NCBI GenBank assembly: GCA_021464415.1
Contig: JAKCWG010000439.1
Location: forward strand, 1-64,000
Origin: Lonicera japonica
Taxonomy: Eukaryota > Streptophyta > Magnoliopsida > Dipsacales > Caprifoliaceae
Direction: 5' to 3'
DNA length: 64,000 nucleotides
In this document: positions 33,811-44,382 of the stretch, piece by piece
How the letters are laid out: each line of letters opens with the position of its first letter
How positions within the stretch are numbered: the stretch's first letter is position 1
Notes under the pieces: model-generated
The model's input: only the letters and a program-made list of their open reading frames with translations
Database searches by the model: none
Told to the model about the DNA's origin: nothing
Program-made: the position numbers and the translations under genes

Positions 33811-34124
33811 ATACTAGTCAAAAATACTAATTTTAAATAAAATAAATAAATTCTTATAATTAAAACTACTTAAAATAATGCTTCCAAATTATTCAATTGG
33901 TTTAAGCCCATGTAGCCTTATATGCGTAATCCTTGCCATTCTTCTTTGATCCTTTGAATGATCTCTTTCAACGACAAAAAACGGCTTACAATAATTTGTT
34001 AGCACATTAATTTTCCATGAACTAACAAGTCGTAATTTGAGATTTAATTAGTGTGTTTAGCCATATAAGAGCACTATAATGCTTAGAAAAGCGTATTCTC
34101 ATATTCAATATAGTGCGCTTATCA

Positions 34125-34140
34125 CACCCCCAACTTACTT
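34125..34140 (-). promoter_or_regulatory. ATH3 polypurine tract
   Basis: AAGTAAGTTGGGGGTG on the minus strand, directly before the LTR start TGATAAGCG. Confidence 0.9.
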
Positions 34141-34159
34141 CTTGCTAGTCCCTAGCAAG
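34141..34159. other. Hairpin beside the ATH3 polypurine tract
   Basis: CTTGCTAGGGACTAGCAAG on the minus strand: perfect 8-bp stem, loop GGA, ending 16 nt from the LTR. Compared with ATH2 the closing G-C pair is A-T, so pairing is kept through two changes. Confidence 0.75.
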
Positions 34160-35228
34160 TCTAAACAATATACCAATAAAAATGATGCATTTAGCTAAAC
34201 GCATCGTGCCTTTAAACCTCAAAGTTCTCAAGAGGACGAGTGGCCGTCTCGTGAAGGTTTTCAGAGATGATACCAACAAACATTCAAATCATGATATTTC
34301 ATAATATGCATGTTTACTTTCAATTCTATTGTGCAAGTCATGATTTAGCATTTCAAACGCCTTTTTAGAATGCATGGCAATCAAACAAAATCTCAAAACA
34401 TCTATATAAATTTAGAAATTAGCTCCAAATGTTGTCTTCCATGTGTGTGTGATTTTTGATTTAAAAGAACTTTTAACATGTCAAGAAAGTGTTTTGATTA
34501 TCCTTTTGGAAAGAAGCAAAGTTTTCAATTGAAGAAACACCTCTTTTTACAAAACATATAAGCTCAGTCCTTTCTTCTTCTTCTTCTTTTTTTTTTTCCT
34601 TTCTTTGGTTCTTCGATTTTTTTGTTTACAAGAGAATAGAGGCCCTTTCACGCATGATGAATAGGTAGCCTTTTCCTTCTATATTTTTCTTTTGTGAACT
34701 TTTAAAGCTACTTTATTTTTTTCAAGGTGGCTTCACTCTAATTCATAAGGCAGCCTTTTCTAACTATTCCAAGTATAAAAAAAATAGGCTAATTAATTTA
34801 CCAAGTGAAACATTAAGCCTGGTTTAGATACAAAGCCTTTTCCAAGAGTTTTATCTGTTAAGCTTATTTAAGAGAAATTATTTATTGTAAGAGGAGTTAT
34901 TTCTTTATTTTCTTGAAAACACAGCTTCTTTCTAAGATAAAAATAACTCAATTTGTTATGACAAAAGTTCAATTTTAAATCAAATGTGCATTTTTAGTGT
35001 GAGAGACAACTTGAAGGAACATAAGCCTAATTAAAGATAGATATTAAGAGATAACACTTGGTTGCCTATCCTAATCAAAAGTTATAATGCTAAGATCAAA
35101 ACATGAACATGAGCTGAAATTTTAAACATGGATACTAAGCCTTATCATGATTTCAAAAAAATGGGGTCTAAATATGGAAAATAATCAAACTTAAACAAAA
35201 ATTTGAAATGAAAAATTACATTCCCTTA
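34160..35228 (-). other. ATH3 non-coding region between two G-tracts
   Basis: No coding frame. A conserved block at 34235-34290 matches ATH2 24781-24835 and holds the inverted repeat ACGAG/CTCGT (34236-34252) with an unrelated loop. A CTT/T-rich run lies near 34575-34600. Confidence 0.65.
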
Positions 35229-35267
35229 CCCCCCCCCCCCAACTTGAAGTGAGCATTGTCCCCAATG
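35229..35267 (-). promoter_or_regulatory. Second polypurine-like tract and hairpin downstream of ATH3 pol
   Basis: On the minus strand CATTGGGGACAATG (stem CATTG/CAATG, loop GGGA) is followed after a short spacer by CACTTCAAGTTGG and a run of 12 G. It is the same module as in ATH2 at 25739-25771. Confidence 0.7.
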
Positions 35268-35432
35268 CTTTGAACAATTGATCTTTGAGAGGCATCTTCC
35301 AATCCTTAGGACCTCAGGGTTTTTTTTTTTTTTTTTTTTTTTAGGATGGCTTCTTGTGCTACAAAAAAAAAATACTTAAACACAAAAATATATATATATA
35401 TATATATTATTTAGACATGACAACCTATATTT

Positions 35433-37440
35433 TTACACATAGGTTGGTTCCTTTAGAGGGATGGACTCCTCCAAAGTTGGAATTTCCAAAAATTGCTTTA
35501 ATCGTTGGCCATTGACTTTAAATACAAAGCCATTTTTGGGATCTTCCACCGTCACGGCTCTGTATGGATAAACATGTTTAACAATAAATGGGCCGGTCCA
35601 TCTTGATTTCAACTTTCCCGGGAAGAGATGTAACCGAGAGTCGTAAATAAGGACTTTTTGACCAATTTGAAATTCTTTTCTCAAAATATTTTTATCATGA
35701 AATATTTTTGCTCGGTCCTTGCTTATTTTTGCATTTTCATATGCATCTCTTCTTAACTCCTCAATTTCTTCGATTTGGAGTTTTCGATTATTACCCGCTT
35801 CTTGGAAATCAAAATTCAATTTCTTAATTGCCCAAAAAGATTTATGTTCTAATTCCACGGGCAAGTGGCATGATTTTCCAAATACCAATCGATAGGGAGA
35901 CATATTAAGATTGGTTTTAAAAGCCGTCCGGTATTCCTAAAGCGCATCATTTAAGTGCAAAGACCAATCTTTACGATTTGGATTTACCGTTTTTTCCAAA
36001 ATTTGTTTTATCTCCCTATTTGCAAGTTCTGCTTGCCCGTTTGTTTGGGGATGATAGGCGAGAGATACTTTGTGTGTTACTGCATACTTACGCATGAGAT
36101 TTTCAAAAAATCGATTACAAAAATGAGTACCTCCATCGCTTATTATTGCTTTTGGAATTCCAAACCTTGCAAGAATATTTTCTTTCAAAAATTGAATTAC
36201 CACATTGTGGTCATTTGTCTTGCAAGCTTTGGCTTCCACCCATTTAGAAACATAATGTACGGCAACTAAAATGTAAAGATTACCAAACGAGGGTGGGAAA
36301 GGTCCCATGAAATCAATGCCCCAACAATCGAAGATTTCAAGAATCAAAATCAGATTAAGTGGCATCATGCTTCGTCGTGTAATCCCTCCAAGCATTTGGC
36401 ATCTCGGACATGCTTTGCAATAGTGATGCGTGTCTTTGAACAAGGTTGGCCAATAAAGGCCACATTGAAGGATCTTTGCTGCTGTTTTCTTTGAAGAAAA
36501 ATGCCCACCACAGGCTTCGGTGTGGCAAAAAGCAATAACGCTTTCAATTTCTTCATCCGGAATGCAACGTCGAATGATTTGATCCGCCCAATATTTGAAA
36601 AGATATGGCTCATCCCAATAGAATTGCTTTTCTTCATTGATGAATCGCCTCTTATCTTGTGAGCTCCATTCTATCGGCATCTCTCCGGTGATAATAAAAT
36701 TGACAATATTGGCATACCATGGAGAAGATGATACCAAAAATAAATGTTCATCAAGAAATGAATCTTTGATTGGACTTTCGTCAATTTGATCATTGAACAT
36801 GAGTCTTGACAAGTGATCGGCCACCACATTTTCGACTCCTTTCTTATCCTTAATCATGATGTTGAATTCTTGAAGCAAAAGAATCCAACGCAAGAGTCGT
36901 GGCTTTGCATCTTTCTTTGTGAACAAATATTTAAGAGCTGCATGGTCCGTAAAGATTAGAATTGGTGAGCCGATGAGATAGGACCGGAATTTGTCAAGAG
37001 CAAAGACAATTGCAAGGAGTTCCTTCTCGGTGGTGGTGTAATTCATTTGAGCCTCATTAAGAGTTCGGCTAGTGTAATAAATTACACCTGGCTTTTTGTC
37101 TCTTCTTTGTCCGAGTACCGCACCAATCGCATAATCGCTTGCATCACACATAAGCTCGAATGGAAGATTCCAATCCGGGCTTTGCATAATTGGAGCAGTA
37201 GTGAGCAATTGTTTGAGCTTGTTGAAAGCTTCCTCACATTTAATTGTCCATTCGAACGGGGCATCTTTGAGGAGAAGATTACACAACGGTTTAGTAATTA
37301 AGCTAAAATTTTGTATAAATCTTCGGTAGAATCCGGCATGACCCAAAAACGAACGAACATCATTGATGGTTTTTGGAGTTGGCAATTTGGCGATGAGATC
37401 CACCTTTGCTTTGTCGACTTCAATTTCTTTCTTGGACACC
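35433..37440 (-). pseudogene. ATH3 pol 3' part: RNase H and integrase
   Basis: RNase [53 protein letters not shown]. Integrase HHCC finger: [20 protein letters not shown], then CKACPRC. Catalytic core: [10 protein letters not shown] (Asp), [15 protein letters not shown] (Asp), [17 protein letters not shown] (Glu); all three catalytic residues are present. A TAG at about 35938, where ATH2 has Trp in DALWAY, interrupts the frame before the C-terminal domain ([20 protein letters not shown] to [13 protein letters not shown]). The coding region ends at 35433. The 5' side joins RT across the solo LTR insertion. Confidence 0.92.
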
Positions 37441-38493
37441 TGACGCGCGTGAAATAGTGCAATCGTATACACCCAAGTGTAGGCGGTCAAGTTGTAATAT
37501 AGACTTATGAAAGTCCGAGTGTCGAACCACAAGGAGGGGACTAAAGCTTTTGTAGATCACGTGTTTATATAGTAATTATTGATTAATTGATTAAAAGTGG
37601 ATTTTAATTTATCTTGTATAAATTAGAAAACAAATCTAAAGTTATGAGAATTTTCTTATATTTAAAGAAAGCGAAGGCATTAGGGGTTTATTTGTTATTT
37701 ATTGGGAACCATGGTTTATGAATCCAATTCGGCTCATTCATTCTCCTTATTGTATTGCATATTGTACTTCTCATTTAGAAGTCTAGATGTTGGCAGTAAA
37801 AGATTTCGAGGAAATACAACCAATCTAACTTTACTAGGCTACCTTATGAGAGAAGACAAACACCACATTTAAGGGGACAAATAAGCAATTATAGAGTATT
37901 CAAATATAGGCACAAAGTATGTTTAAGTGTTGTAGGTGACAAGGAAAAATAAAACCTTACTTTACACTTAACCACAAGATATGACCATATTTGAAATAAA
38001 ACTCTATAATTTTATATAAAAAAGCATAGCCATCCATTTATAATGGTGATTGTAAAATAATATATGCTTACTTGAAAAACTTTGTTTGTGTATAAATGAT
38101 TTAACTAGTACTAATCATACATGGCATGAATAGTCTATGTATCATTTATGTACTAAACATGTCCATTAATCACCAAAGAACTCCATATACATGGCATAAG
38201 GAGGCAAAAGAGATTAAAATGGAGGTTCCATAATATTTATGGTGTTTTAAGCCATTAAATATTATGGACTATTATTAATAGATGAGAAGCATAATTATTT
38301 AACAATACTAGGCACAGAGCTTTTAAAGAATTGAAAACTTGACCATGTTTACCTTTTAAAACAAACTCACCCCCTAGCCTTGGCTAGGTGATTCACCCCT
38401 CCATAGATGAATACATAACAATAATGAAGGAGAATCAACAAAACACTTGTATTAATAGATATGAAATGAGTCTATTACAAGTGATTGGGAATA

Positions 38494-38494
<1 letters not shown>

Positions 38495-38524
<30 letters not shown>

Positions 38525-38547
38525 AAGAAGAAGAAGAAGAAGAAGAA
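38495..38547 (+). repeat. Expanded AAG microsatellite in the solo LTR
   Basis: About 17-18 uninterrupted AAG units; the same site has about 7 units in the 3' LTR (33388-33408) and about 5 in the 5' LTR (43707-43721). Confidence 0.9.
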
Positions 38548-38730
38548 TATTTCACTCTATTTTTCTCTCTTTATTACAAGAAGATTTCTCACTTTCCAAT
38601 TCTCTTCATGTGTCCTTAATGGAATGGGGTGGGGATGTATTTATAGTAGTTGTAATACACATTCAATGGTCTACATTCAATCCCACCAACCATGTTCTAA
38701 GGGCTCACATTTATTCTCACATAATACAAG

Positions 38731-38797
38731 TGATGTAAGCCATGACATCATCAAATACTACTCAAATACATGATGTAAGCAATGACATCATCAATTA
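38731..38797. repeat. 28-bp array in the solo LTR, 2 units
   Basis: Two copies of the TGATGTAAGCnATGACATCA dyad; the other LTRs have about 8 and 6. Confidence 0.9.
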
Positions 38798-39113
38798 CTA
38801 GTCAAAAATCCTAATTTTAAAACAAAATATAAAATAAATTCTTATAATTAAAACTACTTAAAATAATGCTTCCAAATTATTCCAATTGGTTAAAGCCCAT
38901 GCAGCCTTATCCGTGTAATCCTTGCCATTCTTCTTTGATCCTTTGAATGATCCCTTTCAACGACAAAAAACGGCTTGCAATAATCTGTTAGCACATTAAT
39001 TTGCTATGAACCAACAAGTCGTAATTTGAGATTTAATTAGTGTGTTTAGCCATATAAGAGCACTATAATGCTTAGAAAAGCGTCTTCTCATATTCAATAT
39101 AGTGCGGTTATCA

Positions 39114-40650
39114 ACACCACATGGCCCAAAACAATTCCTTTGGTCACCATAAAGTGATACTTTTCCCAATTCAGAACAACCCTCTTTTCTACACATCGTG
39201 TTAGAACCTGTTCAAGATTTAACAAACAGTTATCGAATGACTCACCAGAAACGGTGAAGTCATCCATAAACACTTCTAGTGTTCTTTCAACAAGATCACT
39301 AAAAATGCTCAACATGCATCTCTGAAAAGTTGCGGGTGCATTACATAATCCAAATGGCATTCTGCGGTATGCAAACGTACCAAATGGACATGTAAATGTC
39401 GTTTTCTCCTGATCCTCCAAATCGATTTCAATTTGATTATACCCAGAAAATCTGTCTAAGAAACAATAAAATTCATGTCCCACTACTCTTTCTGGCATTT
39501 GATCCAAGAAAGGTAATGGAAAATGATCTTTACGTGTCACTACATTTAACTTACGGTAATCAATACACATACGCCACCCGGAAGTGACTCTTTGTGGGAT
39601 TAATTCATTTTTATCGTTTTTAACTACCGTGAGTCCGGATTTTTTCGGTACAACTTGGGTAGGGCTTACCCACTTACTATCCGAAATCGGATAAATAATT
39701 TTTGCATCAAGCAATTTTAACACCTCGTTTCTAACAACATCTTGCATGTGTGAATTCAAACGGCGTTGAAATTGTCTCGATGGTTTAGCCTCATCTTCCA
39801 AATAAATTTTATGAGTACAGATAAAGGGACTAATCCCATGAAGATCGGCTAAACTCCAACCAAAGGCTTTTTTATACTTACCGAGCATGCTTACCAACTT
39901 CTCCTCCTGTTCAGTTGAAAGTTCAGATGAAATTACTACCGAAAAAGTTTCTGAAGTACCTAAAAAAGCGTCCTTCAAGTTGCTTGGTAATGGTTTTAAC
40001 TCCATTCTTCCTTCGATTAATTTTGATGGTTCCGATTCACATTCCTTTTGTGGAACCTGTTTTTCACTCAAAGAACACACTTGCATACAATTATTGGGTT
40101 CCTTGGGAGTGGTTAGAAAATCTCCCAACGATTTCGATTCAAAAATATACTCAAAGTGTTCATCAACCAATGACTCTATCATGTTAACGTGTTCATTTTC
40201 ATCTTCAAAATCACTTTCTTGCTTACTTAATGAAAACACATTTAGCTCAAGATTCATATTTCCAAATGTTAATTTAGCAATACCATTTTTGCAATTGATT
40301 ATAGCATTTGATGTTGCAAGAAATTGTCTTCCTAAAATAACAGGAATTTTATTAGCGGGGTTCGCAACAGGTTGTGTATCAATGACAATGAAATCAACTG
40401 GGAAGAAGAACTTGTCAACCCGCACAAGTACATCTTCCACAATACCTCTTGGAACCTTAACAGACCTATCCGCTAAGTGAATTGTAACCTTGGTAGGCTT
40501 TAACTCTCCCAAACCCAATTGTTCATAAACTGAAAATGGAAGAACATTCACACTTGCTCCTAAATCAAGTAAAGCTCGTTTAATTCGACAGTTTCCTATC
40601 ATACATGAAATTGTTGGACAACTGGGGTCCTTGTATTTAGGAATTCTTGT
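39114..40650 (-). pseudogene. ATH3 pol 5' part: protease and reverse transcriptase
   Basis: About 500 codons are open in one frame. Protease: MIGNCRIKRALLDLGASVN with the DLGAS active-site word, then LGELKPTKVTIHLADRSVK. Linker: KPLPSNLKDAFLG. Reverse transcriptase: KSGLTVVKNDKNELIPQRV, WRMCIDYRKLNVVTRKDHFP, RFSGYNQIEIDLEDQEKTTF, MPFGLCNAPATFQRCMLSI, catalytic VFMDDFTVSGESFDN near 39260. FMDDF is the usual Athila form of the YxDD motif. A TAA at about 40654, where relatives have Gln (VSSIMQG), separates this frame from the gag side. Confidence 0.93.
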
Positions 40651-40653
40651 ATT

Positions 40654-42442
40654 TTACAAAATTGAGCTTACTTGTTCGGCCATAAAAGCTTTCTTTTTGA
40701 CATTCAACCTTCTTTTCGTGGTACACATGTCTTTAAAAAATTTTCCGTAAGAAAGATTTTGTTTGACCGCATCGAGCAATGGAATGTTAATTTTTACTTG
40801 TTTAAAAACATCCAAAATTTCAGCATTTTGATTTGGTTTTAAGGATTGCTGTAGCCTTTGAGGAAAAGGAATTTTCACACTCTCTTTGATTTTTTCAATA
40901 TCCTCTTTTTTCCCTCACTTCCTCATCATTCTTTTTGACTTCTTCGTCTACCATCTCAGCTTCTTTTGATTGAACTACTTCTTTTGGCTTTTGGGCCTTA
41001 GGATGAATAGTTTTATCAACCATTTTTCCACCTCGAAGAGTGGTGATATACTTCACGTGCTCCAACGTATCTTGTGAAGAAGTTCCCTCTTCAATCATCA
41101 TTGTTTGCCCATGAGGATTCGCAAGAGGTTGGGCTAGAAACTTGCCCTTCTCTTGGTTTGAAAAATTGGGAGCCATTTTAGACAAAAAATTCCTCATATC
41201 ATTCATGGAATGATCATTTCTTTGGAAGTATTGCTCACACCTTTGAACATGTTGATCAAACTTTTGAAAATTTTGATCGGATTTTTGAATAAGTTGTGTA
41301 AGCATGTCTTCCACATTTCTTTTTGGCGGGGGAACATATGATGATTGAGATTTTTGAAAATTCGGAGGTTGATTGGTTTGAGTGTTTGAATTACCCCAAC
41401 GAAAATTAGGGTGATTCCTCCACTCACTATTGTAAGTTTCCGAATATGGAGAATTTTGTGACCTTTTGTAATTATTCATCATGTTCACTTGGGCCGGGTC
41501 AAGCAAAGCTTGCTTGACGGTTGGTATGGTAGGACATTTTTCCGTTGGATGTCCTATCATATCACATATGCTACACATAGTTACTTCTTCCATCAAATTG
41601 ACCTCTCTTGGTTTTGAAAATTCTAAAGCCTCAATTTTTTTGGTCAATTGGGTGACTCGTGCTGCCAAATCGTCACTCTCCTTTAATTGATGGTAACCAC
41701 CCCGATTAGGCATATTGTTTCTTTCAGAAAAATTATAAGTATCCCATGTTTGGTTACTTTCAGCTATATAATCAAAGAAATCAAATGCCTCATAGGGATT
41801 TTTACTTAGAAATGTGCCATTACACATCATTTCTACAAATTTTCTCATTTCAGGAGTGAGTGATTGATAGAAGAAACTAACCAAGTTCCAATTTTCATAT
41901 CCATGATGGGGGCAAGCATTTACAAGTTCTTTGTATCTTTCCCAGCATTCATAGAATGTTTCTTGATTTTTGGGTGCAAAATTTGAGATTTGACGCCTTA
42001 AAGCATTTGTTCTATGAATGGGAAAAGAATTCTTCAAAAATTCAGTTTGTAAAGCTTGCCACGTTGTAATGGAACGTGGTCTTTGTGCATTTAGCCAAGT
42101 TTTTGCTTTGTCTTTTAATGAGAATGGAAAAAGTTGGAGTCTTACCACCTCTTCAGTCACATTAGGGTCATAAAAAGTGGAGCACACTTCTTTGAATTCC
42201 TTGAGGTGTAAGTATGGATTTTCTGACCCCATTCCATGAAATCTTGGCAAAAGTGGTATCATTCCTGGTTTGACAGCAAAACGATTTGTTGTCGGCGGAA
42301 GAACGATACATGACGGAGTGGCGCTCGTTCGTAGTTGGAGATAATCTCTCATGGTTGCGATTGGTGGTTCCTGAATGGGCTGAACTTGTATATTAAAATG
42401 ATTTCCACCATTTCCTCCTCGTGCTTCCTCATGGTGATCCAT
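40654..42442 (-). pseudogene. ATH3 gag, with a one-base frameshift near its end
   Basis: The chosen start is ATG at 42442 (MDHHEEARGGNGGNHFNI), about 190 nt after the primer site; the open frame extends into the LTR only by chance. Capsid blocks: TMRDYLQLRTSATPSCIVLP, MGSENPYLHLKEFKEVCSTF, LQLFPFSLKDKAKTWLNAQR, SFPIHRTNALRRQISNFAPK, FYECWERYKELVNACPHHGY. A CCHC-like knuckle follows (CSICDMIGHPTEKCP), then Gln/Asn-rich and acidic tails. The frame closes at 40895. Adding or losing one base in an A run near 40893 restores EDIEKIKESVKIPFPQRLQ and KINIPLLDAVKQ, as in ATH1 and ATH2. The shift is most simply a homopolymer mutation. Confidence 0.92.
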
Positions 42443-42631
42443 TGTAACTTCTGTTTCTGTTTCAAAAAGATTATAGAAAAATGAATCGGGAAATGGGTCT
42501 CTTTCTACACGTCCTTTGGTATTTCCTAACCAATGAATCATTACCAAAGAAGATGTACAAGAAAAGGAAGTCACTGGATTAGAGCAATACAACCAAATAT
42601 AAAATAAACCCGTGATCGACTTTCGTTGCCC

Positions 42632-42649
42632 TCCCCGGCAACGGCGCCA
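42632..42649 (-). promoter_or_regulatory. ATH3 primer binding site
   Basis: TGGCGCCGTTGCCGGGGA on the minus strand, six bases after the 5' LTR end. This is the site typical of Athila-type elements and is unmutated here. Confidence 0.93.
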
Positions 42650-42655
42650 AAAACA

Positions 42656-44382
42656 TGACACGCGTGAAATAGTGCAATCGTATGCACCCAAGTGTAGGCA
42701 GTTAAGTTGTAATATAGACTTATGGAAGTCCAAGTGTTGAACCACAGGGAGGGGACTAAAGCTTTTGTAGATCACGTGTTTATATAGTAATTATTGAATA
42801 ATTAAAATTGTTATGAATTGCTTTGTGGAGATATGTAGAAAACAAAAATTAAAGTTATGAGAATATTCTTGTTTTAAAGGGAAGCAAAGGCTTTGGGGGT
42901 TTATTTGTTATTTATTGGGAACCATGGTTTATAAATCCAATTCGGCTCATTCATTCTCCTTATTGTGTTGCATATTGTACTTCTCATTTAGAAGTTTAGA
43001 TGTTAGCGGTAAAAGATTTCGAGGAAATACAACCAATCCAACTTTACTAGGCTACCTTATGAGGGAAGACAAACACCACATTTAAGGGGACAAATAAGCA
43101 ATTAGAGAGTTCTCAAATATATGCACAAAGTATGTTTAAGTGTTGTAGGTGACAAGGGAAAATAAAACCTTACTTTACACTTAACCATAAGATGTGACCA
43201 TATTTGAAATAAAACTCTATAATTTTATATAAAAAGCATAGCCATCCATTTATAATGGTGATTGTAAAATAATATATGCTTACTTGAAATACTTTGTTTG
43301 TATATAAATGATTTAACTAGTACTAATCATACATGGCATGAATAGTCTATGTATCATTTATGTACTAAACATGTCCATTAATCACCAAAGAACTCCATAT
43401 ACAAGGCATAAGGAGGCAAAATAGATTAAAATGGATCTTCCATAATATTTATGGCGTTTTAAGCCATCAAATATTATGGACTATTATTAATAGATGAGAA
43501 GCATAATTATTTAACAATACTAGGCACAGAGCTTTTAAAGAATTGAAAACTTGACCATGTTTTCCTTTTAAAACAAACTCACTCCCTAGCCTTAGCTAGG
43601 TGATTCACCCCTCCATAGATGAATACATAATAATAATGAAGGAGAATCAACAAAACACATGTATTTACATATATGAAATGAGTCTATTACAAGTGATTAA
43701 GAATATAAGAAGAAGAAGAATATTTCACTCTACTTTTCTCTCTTTATTACAAGAAGATTTCTCACTCTCCAATTCTCTTCATGTCTCCTTAATGGAATGG
43801 GGTGGGGATGTATTTATAGTAGTTGCAAAATAGATCCAATGGTCTACATTTAATCCCACCAACCATGATATAAGGGCTCACATTTATTCTCACATAATAC
43901 AAGTGATGTAAGCAATGACATCACTAAATAATTATATAAGCGATGACATCATCGATGCATGATGTAGGTAATGACATCATCAATACATGATGTAAGCAAT
44001 GACATCATCAATTTATGATGTAAGTAATGACATCATCAATCCATGATGTAAGCAATGACATCATCAAATATTAGTCAAAAATACTAATTTTAAATAAAAT
44101 AAATAAATTCTTATAATTAAAACTACTTAAAATAATGCTTCCAAATTATTCCAATTGGTTTAAGCCCACGTAGCCTTATCCGCGTAATCCTTGCCATTCC
44201 TCTTTGATCCTTTGAATGATCCCTTTCAACGACAAAAAACGGCTTGCAATAATTTGTTAGCACATTAATTTGCTATGAACCAACAAGTCGTAATTTGAGA
44301 TTTAATTAGTGTGTTTAGCCATATAAGAGCACTATAATGCTTAGAAAAGCGTATTCTCATGTTCAATATAGTGCGCTTATCA
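42656..44382 (-). repeat. ATH3 5' LTR
   Basis: 1727 bp, same ends as the 3' LTR; outer flank GTAAG. TATA box near 43810. Differences from the 3' LTR in the first 105 bases of the shared end number about seven, mostly transitions, in addition to repeat-number changes. Confidence 0.95.
43904..44068. repeat. 28-bp array in ATH3 5' LTR U3, about 6 units
   Basis: Same unit and position as in the 3' LTR, with about six units, so the two LTRs of one element now differ in array length. Confidence 0.9.

Larger units (their letters stand above)
32337..34124 (-). repeat. ATH3 3' LTR
   Basis: 1788 bp. On the minus strand it starts TGATAAGCGCACTATATTG and ends CACGCGTGTCA. TATA box CTATAAATA at 33498-33506. 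Array of 28-bp units at 33591-33810 and an AAG run of about 7 units at 33388-33408. Confidence 0.95.
37441..39113 (-). repeat. Solo LTR of the ATH3 family inside ATH3 pol
   Basis: 1673 bp with TSD ACACC (37436-37440 and 39114-39118). Removing it restores the reading [15 protein letters not shown]. It resembles both ATH3 LTRs but has only 2 units of the 28-bp array (38731-38797) and an AAG run of about 17 units (38495-38547). Confidence 0.95.
32337..44382 (-). mobile_element. ATH3: nearly complete Athila-type element
   Basis: Two LTRs (32337-34124 and 42656-44382), perfect TSD GTAAG (32332-32336 and 44383-44387), an intact primer site, gag, protease, RT, RNase H and integrase, and a polypurine tract. 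Total 12,046 bp, or 10.4 kb without the solo LTR (37441-39113) inserted at the RT/RNase H junction. It inserted into the TAT1 leader, which continues on both sides. No envelope-like frame between pol and the 3' LTR. It is the best preserved element in the window, with only a few point lesions. Confidence 0.95.

Noticed and set aside
35229..35240. C12 run as an assembly artefact
   Set aside because: ATH2 has the same tract (six C) with the same flanks, so it is a real element feature, though its exact length may be uncertain.
39887..40480. 197-codon plus-strand frame
   Set aside because: Antisense shadow of the open ATH3 protease-RT frame.
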